64,000 bases of DNA from Legionella cincinnatiensis (lineage in GTDB: Bacteria; Pseudomonadota; Gammaproteobacteria; Legionellales; Legionellaceae), in NCBI RefSeq assembly GCF_900452415.1, contig NZ_UGNX01000001.1:3100001-3164000 (forward strand). The letters run 5' to 3'. Numbering within the stretch: position 1 is the first letter of the stretch; the number at the start of each line of letters is the position of its first letter. The notes under the pieces are model-generated. The model ran no database searches. It saw only the letters and a list, made by a program, of their open reading frames with translations, and had not been told where the DNA came from. The position numbers and the translations under genes were made by a program. Below, piece after piece: positions 36,976 to 46,753 of the stretch.

Positions 36976-37232
36976 AAATGATAGTAACTCCCCACGTCAT
37001 TCCGAGAAGATCTATCTCCCTGAAATTTAAACTACAAGATGATTTGCTCTATTCTCCCCTTGGAGCGTTCGGGCTGAGGAAGCGCAAAACGCTGTCTCGA
37101 AGCCTTACAGCAGGCCTTCGAGACGGGGCATTTTGCCCCTCCTCAGGCTGAACGGCTCTAAAGAGTGAATGGACTTTTTTAAATTTCGGGGAATAGATGA
37201 GTGCAGGATGACGTGGGGAGTTACAAATGATA
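36976..37232. mobile_element. Complete MITE, 241 bp, with 8 bp target duplication
   Basis: The element spans 36984-37224. Its ends GTAACTCCCCACGTCATTCC and AGGATGACGTGGGGAGTTAC are inverted with one mismatch, and similarity continues inward (GAAATTTAAA pairing with TTTAAATTTC). The perfect direct repeat AAATGATA flanks it at 36976-36983 and 37225-37232. Inside is the palindromic core also found elsewhere in the window (CGTTCGGGCTGAGGAAGCG, TCTCGAAGCC, GGCCTTCGAGACGG, CTCCTCAGGCTGAACGG). No transposase is present, so a partner enzyme must act in trans. It fills the serA-queE gap, with the right end 38 bases before the queE start. Confidence 0.9.
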
Positions 37233-37270
37233 TTATATGTAAAATTTTTATACACAAGTATACATCATAA

Positions 37271-38146
37271 ATGTTTGGATTCAATGACAAAGTAGGAAAA
37301 GCGTTCTTCAATAAAGCAAAGCATGATGAACTATTAGTGACAAGTCGTTTTTTTACGTTACAAGGAGAAGGACCGTATCGTGGACATCCTGCTTATTTTA
37401 TCCGTCTGGCTAAATGCAACTTAGCGTGTTCTTTTTGTGATACCTATTTTGATTCTGGTGAGTGGAGAAACTTTACTTCTTTGCTAAAAGAAGCAGAGCA
37501 GGTGATCGATGATTTTTTTAAAAATCGTAGCTTATCAACTCCCCCTTGGGCGCAAGGTCTTGCCAAAAAAATGGTGCTCGTAATTACCGGTGGTGAACCT
37601 TCATTACAACAAAATTTATCTGCATTTTTAGAAATGGCTCAAGCCTACTTCCAATCGACTCAAATTGAATCAAATGGTATTGCTGTTTTAGCAGATCTTC
37701 CTAAGAGCACTACCTTGGTAGTGAGCCCTAAATGTCTGGAAAAAGAAGGTAACGTAATTCGATACCTAAAACCCAATCCCAAAATGTTGGCGCGTGCTGA
37801 TTGTTTGAAATTTGTAATATCAGCTCCTGAAGACAATCAATATGCACCCTACAGTGACATTCCTCTATGGGCACATGAATGGGCGAAACAAATGAACAAG
37901 CAAATCTTCATCAGTCCCATGAATATTTATCAAAAAGAGCCACAGCGTGTTAAAGTCATACGTGATGAAGGTCGTGATCTCACTATGACTGAACGTTCCG
38001 AAATCAATGAAGTAATTAGTTTTTGGGAACCTGGTCTTCTAGATCTGAAAAAAAATCAACGTAATCATGAGTACGCAGCAGAATACTGCATGAAGTATGG
38101 ATTTATTCTTAACCTACAAATTCATCTTTATGCGGGTCTTCCTTAG
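37271..38146 (+). CDS. queE: 7-carboxy-7-deazaguanine synthase (radical SAM)
   Basis: The 291-aa protein begins with FFTLQGEGPYRGHPAYFIRL and the cluster motif CNLACSFC (Cys49, Cys53, Cys56). GGEPSLQQ binds SAM. It converts 6-carboxy-tetrahydropterin to 7-carboxy-7-deazaguanine, an early step to queuosine. It is longer than the minimal 200-230 aa form, with an extra middle insertion, which belongs to a longer QueE group. No other que genes are adjacent. A MITE ends just upstream. Confidence 0.9.
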   Translation: MFGFNDKVGKAFFNKAKHDELLVTSRFFTLQGEGPYRGHPAYFIRLAKCNLACSFCDTYFDSGEWRNFTSLLKEAEQVIDDFFKNRSLSTPPWAQGLAKKMVLVITGGEPSLQQNLSAFLEMAQAYFQSTQIESNGIAVLADLPKSTTLVVSPKCLEKEGNVIRYLKPNPKMLARADCLKFVISAPEDNQYAPYSDIPLWAHEWAKQMNKQIFISPMNIYQKEPQRVKVIRDEGRDLTMTERSEINEVISFWEPGLLDLKKNQRNHEYAAEYCMKYGFILNLQIHLYAGLP

Positions 38147-38308
38147 GAACATCAAATCAGCAACTAAGAATTAGTACGTATTTAACCTGAGTTCGGGATA
38201 AGAAAACACACCTCGCCTCTACAAAGAAATGTTGCTTTGCAGAAAATAATTACTGCATCACGACAGGACTTTGTTACCGTTAGGGCTATGCATTATTCGT
38301 TTCCTGTT

Positions 38309-39064
38309 TTACATCAATTCAAAACGGGCATAAAGGGGTAAATGATCGGACAGCATTCTCCATGGTTTACCCTGTAAACAAGCCACCTCTTGTACTTTCA
38401 TACCGCGAAAATACACTCGATCAATACACAAGGCAGGCCTAATTGCAGGAAAAGATCGTGCATGTTGGCCTTCAATAGAAACAAATGCTTCCTCTATATT
38501 TAAATAGTCAGCCAGAGGTTTGGAAATAATAGTACGCCAATCGTTGAAATCACCCGCCATCAATAAAGGCTCATTTTGAGGAACCACATCTTTAATTCGT
38601 TGCATTAAAGTATTGCATTGCACGGTACGTTCCGCTTTAAAAAGACCTAAATGCACGCATAATAAATGAATCGTTACATTATCCAGCTTCAATTGCGCGT
38701 GTAATATGCCTCTTGAAGCTCTACGAATATGGGTAAGATTAATATTCTCAAATCGCTCAAAAGCGTACTTACTTAAAATAGCATTACCATGATGCCCTGA
38801 TTGATATACTGCATTTTTCGCATAAACATAATGTGGCCATATGTTTTCAGCAATGTACTCAGATTGTGGAGAAGCAGGCCATGCATTAATTCGTTTTTGT
38901 CGTTTTACGTGCTCCCCCTGAACTTCTTGCAAAAAAACAAAATCAGGATTTAAATTCGTTATCGCATCCCGCATTTTAGGAAGCAAAAAGCGAATGGTAC
39001 CCACCCCAAATCCTTTATGAATATTATAAGTTATTAATGAGACACTACGTTTATCTTGTTGCAT
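38309..39064 (-). CDS. Endonuclease/exonuclease/phosphatase (EEP) family protein
   Basis: The 251-aa protein has the DNase I-like layout: ITYNIHKGFG with the first Asn, LQEVQGEH with the metal-binding Glu, a GNAILSKY turn, AGDFNDW with Asp/Asn, and the terminal SDHLPLYARFEL with the catalytic Asp-His. No signal peptide is present. The reaction could be on DNA, a phospholipid head group or an inositol phosphate; motifs alone do not decide. TAAGG precedes the ATG. The 162 bases before its stop hold a half terminal repeat of the dispersed element (TTTAACCTGAGTTCGGGATAA). Confidence 0.85.
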   Translation of the reverse strand: MQQDKRSVSLITYNIHKGFGVGTIRFLLPKMRDAITNLNPDFVFLQEVQGEHVKRQKRINAWPASPQSEYIAENIWPHYVYAKNAVYQSGHHGNAILSKYAFERFENINLTHIRRASRGILHAQLKLDNVTIHLLCVHLGLFKAERTVQCNTLMQRIKDVVPQNEPLLMAGDFNDWRTIISKPLADYLNIEEAFVSIEGQHARSFPAIRPALCIDRVYFRGMKVQEVACLQGKPWRMLSDHLPLYARFELM

Positions 39065-39291
39065 GCCTTACCCTATTCAGGTTTTTTACTTAGCTAATTA
39101 CTAATCCATATAAAATCATTGCATTGCATTACCTTAACTGTTTTAAAATGAAATCTGCATTCATCATAAGAAAACTGTAGTAAGCATGCTGCAAAATCTC
39201 TATTCACACCATGTAATGAATTATAGCTCTACTGTTCCCAGTAGAGATATAATAACTACTTAATAAAATATATAAATAAATATTAAATGAT

Positions 39292-40137
39292 ATGAATAAA
39301 CTAAATCTTAAGATTCCAGGCTTTTCTATAGCGTGCAAAACGTGGGGACATCCTGAAAAACCAACTATCTTAGCGCTGCACGGTTGGCTAGATAATGCAA
39401 ACAGTTTCCTGCCTTTAGCCTCCTTCTTGGAGAATGACTTTTATCTTATTGCAGTTGATTTGCCGGGACATGGTCATTCATCACATCTTCCTCAGGGGTG
39501 TCACTATCATTTTTTTGATGGAATTTTCATTGTTATTGAAATACTCAATGCCCTAAAAATCGATAAAGTCCATTTATTAGGCCACTCCATGGGAGCTTGT
39601 CTGGCCAGCTTGATTGGAGGAGTTATTCCCGAACGCTTTCTTTCACTAATACTCATTGAAGGCTTAGGACCATTTTCACATCCTGGAGAAACAGCCTGTC
39701 AACAATTAAGAGACTATGCTCATTTCCTCACACAAAAAAGCAAAAAATCAAAAGGTTATGATCATTTAGAGAGTGCGGCTCTAGCTCGTGCCTTTAAAGG
39801 ATACGTTTCCATGGATATCGCAAAAACTCTGTGTGAACGAAGTTTAGTAGAAAAACGAGGAAAATTTTACTGGCGACATGATCCACGTTTACTGGCACGC
39901 TCCCCTTTACGCATGACAGAAACGCAAATTCTTTCCTGCTTAAAAGAGATTACTGCAAAAACTTATTTACTTATAGCAAATCAAGGATTTTCTTTTGATG
40001 CTGAAATTACTAAAAATCGCATCAACACTGTAAAAAACTTAACTCTTAAAAAAATGAATGGGGGGCATCATATTCATATGGAACAGCCAGAAGTTGTAGG
40101 CCAACTTCTGACTGATTTTATGATGAATACAAATTAA
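39292..40137 (+). CDS. Alpha/beta hydrolase
   Basis: The 281-aa protein shows LALHGWLDNANSF (oxyanion), DLPGHGHSSH, nucleophile Ser99 in LLGHSMGA, and a late His in GGHHIHMEQPE, the typical triad order of serum-esterase/haloperoxidase-like hydrolases. Family members act on esters, epoxides or dehalogenated substrates; the substrate is not readable. No signal peptide. It converges with proA, overlapping by four bases at 40134-40137. Confidence 0.9.
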   Translation: MNKLNLKIPGFSIACKTWGHPEKPTILALHGWLDNANSFLPLASFLENDFYLIAVDLPGHGHSSHLPQGCHYHFFDGIFIVIEILNALKIDKVHLLGHSMGACLASLIGGVIPERFLSLILIEGLGPFSHPGETACQQLRDYAHFLTQKSKKSKGYDHLESAALARAFKGYVSMDIAKTLCERSLVEKRGKFYWRHDPRLLARSPLRMTETQILSCLKEITAKTYLLIANQGFSFDAEITKNRINTVKNLTLKKMNGGHHIHMEQPEVVGQLLTDFMMNTN

Positions 40138-41723
40138 CGGCACTTGTTAACATTGATGGTAACTGCTTGCAATGAGCTTTTCACATCATTTAAAGAATAA
40201 CCTAAGTCTTTAGCTGCGCTTAACACACCACAACCACCTTCATCAAAACTTGAATAAGGTGTCCAATAATCCATATTTGCTTTCACCATCACATCAAAAG
40301 CCATACGAGTATTCCAATTAGGCTGATTTGCTAATATGTAAAATAAATGGTTGTATACGCCACTTGAATAATGAACGTCTAGACCACCATAGTATTCATC
40401 TGCCGTATCAATAGACTCACCATCACGGCTAGGTTTATCCATATAACGCAAAGCATCATAGCCACTACTTTCTTTCATAATTTCACCGCCAATTTGCCAG
40501 CTACTCTTACCTACTGAATAATGCTCAGCTGCTTGGGCTGCCATATCAGAAAAAGATTCATTCATTCCACCAGATTGGCCGTAATATTCGAGACCAGAAT
40601 GCTGCTCCGTAAAACCATGGCTAATTTCATGAGCGCCAACGCCGAGAGAAACCAAAGGATACATCATCCTATCACCACAACCAAAAGTCATTTGCTCTCC
40701 ATCCCAATAAGCATTTTCATAACCGTCGCCATAGTGAACGCGCATAACTAATTGCATTGGGGATCCATTAGAATTAGAAAGAACATTTACGCCATACCAG
40801 TCAGCATACATATGTTTGATTACATAACCTGCATACAATGCATCATTTGATGGAGAAAGTGCGCCATTATCTTCACGATACCCAGTGGAGTAAATATTAG
40901 AGTCCGTTGCTGAACAAGCAAACGACATTGGAGTTTTGACAGAACTGTATTTGTGTTTCATATCAATCACTTTTACAGATTCATTTTCCATATAACATGT
41001 TGCATTCTTTACATCACGAGTTAGATCCAAATAGGGAAAGTCTTTACCGAACTCATAATACCCCATTTTCTTATTTCCACCGAAACCAGAACCTTTTACA
41101 GATACTCTCTCTGTTTTAATATCATTCCATTGTACAAAAGGCTGTTTAGTTCGAGCATCAATAATTGCTGTTGGACGCTCTGGAGCTTTATCTAGATGAT
41201 TAACACGAATGCTTACCTTGTAAGCCCAGTGTGCTTGATTATCCTTATCGATATATACCATAGGAACGACTTTTTCATCGCCTACATTTTGATCAGCATA
41301 TTTAGCTTTGAATTGTTGTAATGCCTGATCTGCATTCTGCACAAAAGAAGCATCTGGTTGACCTAATTCCGTTTGTAACCCCTGATAAACAACACCATTC
41401 ATCTCAACTGAAGACTGAGTAGTAGCGGCTAATGACTTTGCCGTATTCATGCTATGCATGATTGCATAACCACCATAAACTGGAAACCCTGCATATTTTT
41501 GTTGCATACGGACATGAGTTACTTTATTTCGATCAGTATGCTCACTTATGAAGCTCAAGCTATCTTTAGCAACAGCAACACCTTGAGTTGATAAAGCAAA
41601 TTTTTGCTTTACTTCCGAAAAAGATGCGTTTTGTAAAAGCAAGGGGTCTGCAGCTTTCGCGGGAGATACCATACCTAGGGCCAGAGCCACAGCTAATGGA
41701 GATAAATAGTAATTATGATGCAT
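40134..41723 (-). CDS. proA: Secreted M4-family zinc metalloprotease ProA (Msp)
   Basis: The protein from ATG 41723 is 529 aa, with AGGAG just upstream and a Sec signal (MHHNYYLSPLAVALALG...AKA). A propeptide of about 190 residues precedes the thermolysin-type catalytic domain: HEISH at 365-369, GMNES with the third zinc ligand Glu389, and the substrate-binding HYSSGVYNH. This is the major type II-secreted protease of Legionella, which degrades host and medium proteins and is also an activating protease for other exoenzymes. The propeptide should be removed during maturation. Confidence 0.95.
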   Translation of the reverse strand: MHHNYYLSPLAVALALGMVSPAKAADPLLLQNASFSEVKQKFALSTQGVAVAKDSLSFISEHTDRNKVTHVRMQQKYAGFPVYGGYAIMHSMNTAKSLAATTQSSVEMNGVVYQGLQTELGQPDASFVQNADQALQQFKAKYADQNVGDEKVVPMVYIDKDNQAHWAYKVSIRVNHLDKAPERPTAIIDARTKQPFVQWNDIKTERVSVKGSGFGGNKKMGYYEFGKDFPYLDLTRDVKNATCYMENESVKVIDMKHKYSSVKTPMSFACSATDSNIYSTGYREDNGALSPSNDALYAGYVIKHMYADWYGVNVLSNSNGSPMQLVMRVHYGDGYENAYWDGEQMTFGCGDRMMYPLVSLGVGAHEISHGFTEQHSGLEYYGQSGGMNESFSDMAAQAAEHYSVGKSSWQIGGEIMKESSGYDALRYMDKPSRDGESIDTADEYYGGLDVHYSSGVYNHLFYILANQPNWNTRMAFDVMVKANMDYWTPYSSFDEGGCGVLSAAKDLGYSLNDVKSSLQAVTINVNKCR

Positions 41724-41915
41724 TGAAATCCACTCCTTTTTGCAACTTAATTGAAAATATTGAAGCAACTCATGTTCTGCTGAATCCAATTATATCCTTA
41801 AAAGCAAGTTATAAAGCTTGACTGAATTCAACAGGGAGTTACACCTACAAACACAACTGACAAATCTAAAACCCATCCAAACTAGCATAATTTTAGATTT
41901 TTTGAAATTATTATT

Positions 41916-43121
41916 TCATACTTGTTGATAATACCAAGCAGCCAGAGCACATAAGCCTAAAACAAATAATATAATGGATAATGGCAGCTGCCCCTGCATC
42001 TGCGTCATTGCAATCATACCACTTGTTAATGCAGCGGTAAAATCTTGCATGCTCACGTATAATGCAGCCACTGTTCCTGCCATTTGTGGAAAAGGATGAA
42101 AAACTCCTGCAAAAGCATTAATGAAAGTAAAGCCAGAACCCATACTAAATAAAGCGATGGGAATCATAATAGTTAACACATGCATTATGCCTAATAATGC
42201 AAAGACAAACATTAACAAACCACCACCAATCATCAACAACACACCAAGAAACAACATAAAGGATACATCCTTAATCATAATTAATTGGCTATTTATAATG
42301 CCACTAAGGCAAATCGCCCCAGCTATAAAAATTGACAATTGTCCGTATTCTAAAGGGGTTAATCCCAATACATTTTGGAATAAAAACGGCGCGATAGTAA
42401 TATAGGCAACTAAACCCGAACAGGCAAAACACGCACAAAGCGTATATCCCACGAAGGTTCTAGAACTTAATAAGCTATAATAATTCTCATAGAGAACATT
42501 TATTTTTGTTGCATTAGGGTTAAGATTTTTATTTGTTTCTGGCAAAACCCGTAAAATAAAAATCCAAAATGACAGTCCTACGATAAAGATAAATAAAAAA
42601 TTAGCTCTCCATCCAAAATGTTGCTGAATAAATCCACCCCATATTGGAGAAACAACCAATAATAATGTGCTTACTACGCCAACATAAGAACTGATTTTTG
42701 ACAAATATCGATCTGTAAAAAGATCCCTCATTAAAGAGCGCCCTACTGAACTACAACAACCAATACCAAATCCTTGTAAAAAGCGTCCAAAAATTAAAAC
42801 CATAACTGATGGTGCAAAAAAGCAACACAAGCTCCCTAAGATACTTATACCTATTCCATAAATAAGTGGAAGCCTACGACCAATTTTATCAGATAAGGGT
42901 CCAAAAAATAGATGAGAACTTCCTAGCCCAAACAAAAAAAGAAAGAGCGTATATTGAATTGATGATTCGGAGCTATGAAAATATTTAGTAATTGCAGGCA
43001 ACGATGGAACATATTGATCTATAGAGATTTGTACCAATATCATCATCATGAAAATGACACAATAAATTTCTGGTTGTACTTTAGGTACGTCTAACCGTTG
43101 TTTGAACATTTCCTGCATCAA
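41916..43121 (-). CDS. MFS exporter, Bcr/CflA drug-resistance family
   Basis: The 401-aa protein has 12 hydrophobic segments. The DQYVPSLPAITKYF stretch after helix 1 and LFFGPLSDKIGRR (motif A) are characteristic of Bcr/CflA exporters, as is LMRDLFTDR after helix 4. It probably exports small drugs or metabolites in exchange for protons. The gene stands alone, 192 bases from proA. A 377-base gap separates it from the divergent aroQ operon. Confidence 0.9.
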   Translation of the reverse strand: MMQEMFKQRLDVPKVQPEIYCVIFMMMILVQISIDQYVPSLPAITKYFHSSESSIQYTLFLFLFGLGSSHLFFGPLSDKIGRRLPLIYGIGISILGSLCCFFAPSVMVLIFGRFLQGFGIGCCSSVGRSLMRDLFTDRYLSKISSYVGVVSTLLLVVSPIWGGFIQQHFGWRANFLFIFIVGLSFWIFILRVLPETNKNLNPNATKINVLYENYYSLLSSRTFVGYTLCACFACSGLVAYITIAPFLFQNVLGLTPLEYGQLSIFIAGAICLSGIINSQLIMIKDVSFMLFLGVLLMIGGGLLMFVFALLGIMHVLTIMIPIALFSMGSGFTFINAFAGVFHPFPQMAGTVAALYVSMQDFTAALTSGMIAMTQMQGQLPLSIILFVLGLCALAAWYYQQV

Positions 43122-43379
43122 AAGTCCTTTGAGTTTCTTCCTTTTTTAAACCTAGAAAAAGCAGTTAAGCCCCCAGTCAGTTCGATACGAGATGCTCAGC
43201 AGGCTGAATTTTTTTGAAATCAGTAGTTCTCACTGCACTCAATAAAAAACTCAAATCAATCCTGCTGGCTTCATACCCTTACCTAGAGAAACACAACAAC
43301 TTTTTCAAGGTTAGAGGCAAAACACTGCTTTATTTCAATAAAGTCTAGGTTAATGCCTTAAAGCAAGCAACTTTTTCTC

Positions 43380-43402
43380 TATATTTTATGATCTAAAATA
43401 TA
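43380..43402. promoter_or_regulatory. Perfect AT-rich palindrome upstream of aroQ-accBC
   Basis: TATATTTTA and TAAAATATA are 9 bp arms separated by TGATC, centred about 108 bases before the aroQ ATG. The symmetry suits a dimeric regulator, but no known operator is recognised. It lies in the 43122-43498 gap between the MFS gene and aroQ, which otherwise shows only AT-rich sequence. Confidence 0.4.
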
Positions 43403-43498
43403 AAAACAGCAGAGAACATGTAGATATCCTCGGAGATATATAGACAACATTACAGAGATCGGGCAAAATCTGCCAAAATTATTGATACAGACTAAAAC

Positions 43499-43951
43499 AT
43501 GAAAAAAATTCTGGTGTTACATGGACCAAATTTAAATCTCTTAGGAACACGAGAACCTTCAATTTATGGGGGCACAACGCTAGAACAGATCAATACTCGT
43601 TTAACTAAAGAAGCAACAGAAGCAGGGTTTACGCTGCAATGTTACCAAAGTAATTCGGAAGCAGATTTAATTCAATCGATTCATCAAGCAAGTACTAATA
43701 AAATCGATTATATGATTTTCAATCCTGCAGGATTTACCCATACCAGTATAGCCTTAAGGGATGCGTTGAGTGCTGTTGCAATTCCGTTTATTGAAGTACA
43801 TATCAGTAATATTTATTCCCGCGAAACTTTTCGTCACCACTCTTATTTTTCTGATATAGCCATAGGTATTATTAGCGGCTTAGGTGTACAAGGGTATTCG
43901 TTAGCATTAACCTCAATTATTGAAAGAGAAGCAAATAATGGACATTCGTAA
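43499..43951 (+). CDS. aroQ: 3-dehydroquinate dehydratase, type II
   Basis: The 150-aa shikimate enzyme has [13 protein letters not shown], catalytic Tyr23, [17 protein letters not shown] and [11 protein letters not shown] with catalytic His101, the normal type II set. It removes water from 3-dehydroquinate. It is the first gene of the aroQ-accB-accC-prmA block; its last 14 bases overlap accB. This order is widely conserved in gammaproteobacteria. Confidence 0.97.
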   Translation: MKKILVLHGPNLNLLGTREPSIYGGTTLEQINTRLTKEATEAGFTLQCYQSNSEADLIQSIHQASTNKIDYMIFNPAGFTHTSIALRDALSAVAIPFIEVHISNIYSRETFRHHSYFSDIAIGIISGLGVQGYSLALTSIIEREANNGHS

Positions 43952-44423
43952 GATCAGAAAATTAATCGAATTGCTGGAAGAAACCGGCATTTCAGAAATT
44001 GAAATTAAAGAAGGTGAAGAATCACTTAGGTTAAGTCGTCACAGCAGTGTTCCTGTTGTAGAACATCCTCAAGTTCATTACGTATCACCTCCTGTACCAC
44101 AAACAGCATCACTTCCTACTGGAGCTACTTCTAATTCAAGTGCAGGAAGTACCCTCCAAGAAAGTAAGCCTACCGCACCAACTACTTCTGGCCATCAAAT
44201 TCATTCACCTATGGTAGGGACGATGTATACATCACCCTCGCCAGAAAGCCCTCCTTTTGTCACCCTGGGCCAAACAGTCAAAGCAGGGGATGTTTTATGC
44301 ATTGTTGAGGCAATGAAAATGTTTAATGAAATTGAAGCAGATCGCCCCGGTAAAGTCGTAGAAATATTAGTCGGTAATGGAGAACCTGTAGAATACGATC
44401 AGGTTCTATTTATTATAGAATGA
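43938..44423 (+). CDS. accB: Biotin carboxyl carrier protein of acetyl-CoA carboxylase
   Basis: From ATG 43938 ([13 protein letters not shown], the normal start) the protein is 161 aa. The EAMKM biotinylation motif places biotin on Lys127. A Pro/Ser/Thr linker (about 40-88) separates the N-terminal helix from the C-terminal biotinyl domain ([20 protein letters not shown]). It carries carboxybiotin between AccC and AccAD for malonyl-CoA. The start overlaps the aroQ end by 14 bases. Confidence 0.97.
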   Translation: MDIRKIRKLIELLEETGISEIEIKEGEESLRLSRHSSVPVVEHPQVHYVSPPVPQTASLPTGATSNSSAGSTLQESKPTAPTTSGHQIHSPMVGTMYTSPSPESPPFVTLGQTVKAGDVLCIVEAMKMFNEIEADRPGKVVEILVGNGEPVEYDQVLFIIE

Positions 44424-44433
44424 GGATGCATCA

Positions 44434-45774
44434 ATGCTCAGTAAAATTGTTATTGCCAACAGAGGTGAAATTGCTCTTCGCATCTTGCGTGCATGTAAAG
44501 AGCTTGGCATTCAGACTGTAGCCGTACATTCAGACGTAGATAAAGATTTATTACATGTTCGTCTCGCTGATGAAACGGTTTGCATAGGACCAGCTCCAGC
44601 ACAAAAAAGCTATCTGAATATTCCAGCTATTATTTCTGCTGCTGAAATTACTGATGCCGTAGCCATTCATCCTGGTTACGGCTTCCTTTCAGAAAACGCT
44701 GATTTCGCAGACATAGTAGAAAAAAGTGGATTTCGTTTTATTGGTCCAAGAGGGGAAACAATTCGCCTCATGGGTGATAAAGTCTCTGCGATTAATGCGA
44801 TGAAGGCCGCGGGAGTTCCTTGTGTTCCTGGATCAGATGGTCCCTTATCTGATGACGATCAAAAAAATTTAGAAATAGGTCGGAAAATTGGCTATCCTGT
44901 TATTATTAAAGCGGCAGGAGGGGGTGGTGGACGTGGTATGCGTGTTGTACATAGTGAATCTCACCTTCCCAACGCGATTGCGCTAACACGTAGCGAAGCT
45001 AAAGCCGCATTTAATAATCCCGTCGTTTATATGGAAAAATTTCTGGAAAATCCTCGTCATGTCGAATTCCAAGTTTTAGGGGACGGTAAGGGTAACGCAA
45101 TTCATCTTGGTGAACGCGATTGCTCCATGCAAAGACGCCATCAAAAAGTAGTAGAAGAAGCCCCGGCGCCAGGAATTAGCCCTGAACTTAGAGATAAAAT
45201 TGGTGCTTCTGTAGTCAAAGCGTGCCAAGATTTGAAATATCGTGGTGCAGGTACCTTTGAATTCTTATATCAGGATGGCTGTTTTTATTTTATCGAAATG
45301 AATACTCGAATTCAGGTTGAGCATCCAGTAACTGAAATGATCACTGGAATTGATTTGATTAAAGAACAAATCAAAGTTGCAAGTGATCAACCTTTTACAC
45401 TGACTCAAGAAAACATTCAATTACGCGGCCATGCAATTGAATGTAGAATTAATGCGGAAGATGCTAAAACATTTATGCCTTCACCAGGAACAATAAAATT
45501 ATTACATCAACCAGGCGGTCCAGGTATTCGTTTTGATTCACATATTTACAGTAGTTATACGGTGCCCCCCAATTATGACTCCATGATTGGTAAACTCATT
45601 AGTTATGGCAACACTCGTGCTGAGGCAATTGCAAGAATGCGTAATGCGTTGGATGAAATTATCATTGATGGTATAAAAACAAATATCGAATTGCATCAAC
45701 GTATCTTTCATGATCAATCTTTTATTGCAGGCGGCACAAACATTCACTATTTGGAAAAGATGCTTAAGGGCTAA
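44434..45774 (+). CDS. accC: Biotin carboxylase of acetyl-CoA carboxylase
   Basis: The 446-aa ATP-grasp enzyme has the N-terminal [14 protein letters not shown], the glycine-rich [11 protein letters not shown] lid, [17 protein letters not shown], and [16 protein letters not shown] with the bicarbonate/biotin site. The length is normal. It carboxylates biotin on AccB. It follows accB after 10 bases, before prmA at a 5-base gap. Confidence 0.98.
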   Translation: MLSKIVIANRGEIALRILRACKELGIQTVAVHSDVDKDLLHVRLADETVCIGPAPAQKSYLNIPAIISAAEITDAVAIHPGYGFLSENADFADIVEKSGFRFIGPRGETIRLMGDKVSAINAMKAAGVPCVPGSDGPLSDDDQKNLEIGRKIGYPVIIKAAGGGGGRGMRVVHSESHLPNAIALTRSEAKAAFNNPVVYMEKFLENPRHVEFQVLGDGKGNAIHLGERDCSMQRRHQKVVEEAPAPGISPELRDKIGASVVKACQDLKYRGAGTFEFLYQDGCFYFIEMNTRIQVEHPVTEMITGIDLIKEQIKVASDQPFTLTQENIQLRGHAIECRINAEDAKTFMPSPGTIKLLHQPGGPGIRFDSHIYSSYTVPPNYDSMIGKLISYGNTRAEAIARMRNALDEIIIDGIKTNIELHQRIFHDQSFIAGGTNIHYLEKMLKG

Positions 45775-45779
45775 TAACT

Positions 45780-46649
45780 ATGTGGTTTCAATTAAAAATA
45801 GAACATTGTTCTAGCCAAGAAATTGAACGACTGAGTGATCAGTTAGAAGATTTTGGCGCACTATCCATTATGCTTACTGATAAAAACGACAATCCTGTTC
45901 TTGAGCCAGAACCAGGAACCACGCCTTTATGGCCCGAAGTCATTATTCATGCCCTATTCGCAGAAATATTTCAAGCTCAATATACTCGCGATCAGTTGAC
46001 CCAAGCTTATCCTGCATTAACATGTACTTTAGAAATTTTGGAAGATAGAGATTGGGAAAGAGCATGGATGGATGATTTTAAACCACAGCGTTATGGACAA
46101 CGTTTATGGATCTGTCCTACTTGGTCAACTCCGCCAGAGCCGAATGCAGTTAATTTAATGCTCGATCCAGGCTTAGCTTTTGGTACAGGAACTCATCCTA
46201 CTACAGCATTATGTTTAACTTGGCTTGAGCAAGCAAACTTAAGCAATAAATCCATTATTGATTATGGTTGTGGCTCAGGAATTCTTTCTTTGGCTGCATT
46301 AAAATTAGGAGCAGAAAAAGTATATGCGGTTGATATTGATCCGCAAGCGTTGCAAGCCACCACGAATAATGCCTTAACGAATCAACTAGAAAAGTATCAA
46401 TTATTAGTAAGTGTGCCTGATGCCTTACAACATCCAGTAGATTTGATCATCGCCAATATTTTGCTGGCACCGCTACTCACCTTGAAAGAACGTTTTCATA
46501 GTCTTTTAAAGAACGAAGGAATGCTTATTGTATCAGGAATACTTGAGGAACAAGTATTTGAAATCATAAAAACCTATGATTCAATGTTTACTCTTTTACA
46601 TCAAGAAAAGCTTAATGGATGGTCATTATTGGCTTTTGTACGAAAGTAA
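45780..46649 (+). CDS. prmA: Ribosomal protein L11 methyltransferase
   Basis: The 289-aa protein has an N-terminal L11-recognition domain (about 1-95) and a class I methyltransferase core: LDPGLAFGTGTHPTT, DYGCGSGILSLAALKLGA and the NILLAPL motif replacing NPPY. It trimethylates L11. Its position after accC is the usual gammaproteobacterial order. Confidence 0.97.
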   Translation: MWFQLKIEHCSSQEIERLSDQLEDFGALSIMLTDKNDNPVLEPEPGTTPLWPEVIIHALFAEIFQAQYTRDQLTQAYPALTCTLEILEDRDWERAWMDDFKPQRYGQRLWICPTWSTPPEPNAVNLMLDPGLAFGTGTHPTTALCLTWLEQANLSNKSIIDYGCGSGILSLAALKLGAEKVYAVDIDPQALQATTNNALTNQLEKYQLLVSVPDALQHPVDLIIANILLAPLLTLKERFHSLLKNEGMLIVSGILEEQVFEIIKTYDSMFTLLHQEKLNGWSLLAFVRK

Positions 46650-46676
46650 TATGATTTTAACGCAGTACTAGGATCT

Positions 46677-46724
46677 GTTTCCATTTTGCGAGCTCCTGTA
46701 AGCTGGGATAGTAGAAATGGAAAC
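46677..46724. promoter_or_regulatory. Inverted repeat in the prmA-purH spacer
   Basis: GTTTCCATTT (46677-46686) and AAATGGAAAC (46715-46724) are perfect 10 bp arms enclosing a smaller repeat (AGCT, six bases, AGCT at 46691-46704). TTACC...GGTAA lies after it, close to the purH ribosome site. The arrangement could be a leader structure or terminator. No known riboswitch consensus was recognised. Confidence 0.4.
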
Positions 46725-46753
46725 CGGCCTTACCAGTAAAAAGGTAACTACCA

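Noticed and set aside
36976-37232. Insertion sequence with transposase
   Set aside because: The 241 bp element has no room for a transposase and no coding potential; it is a non-autonomous MITE.
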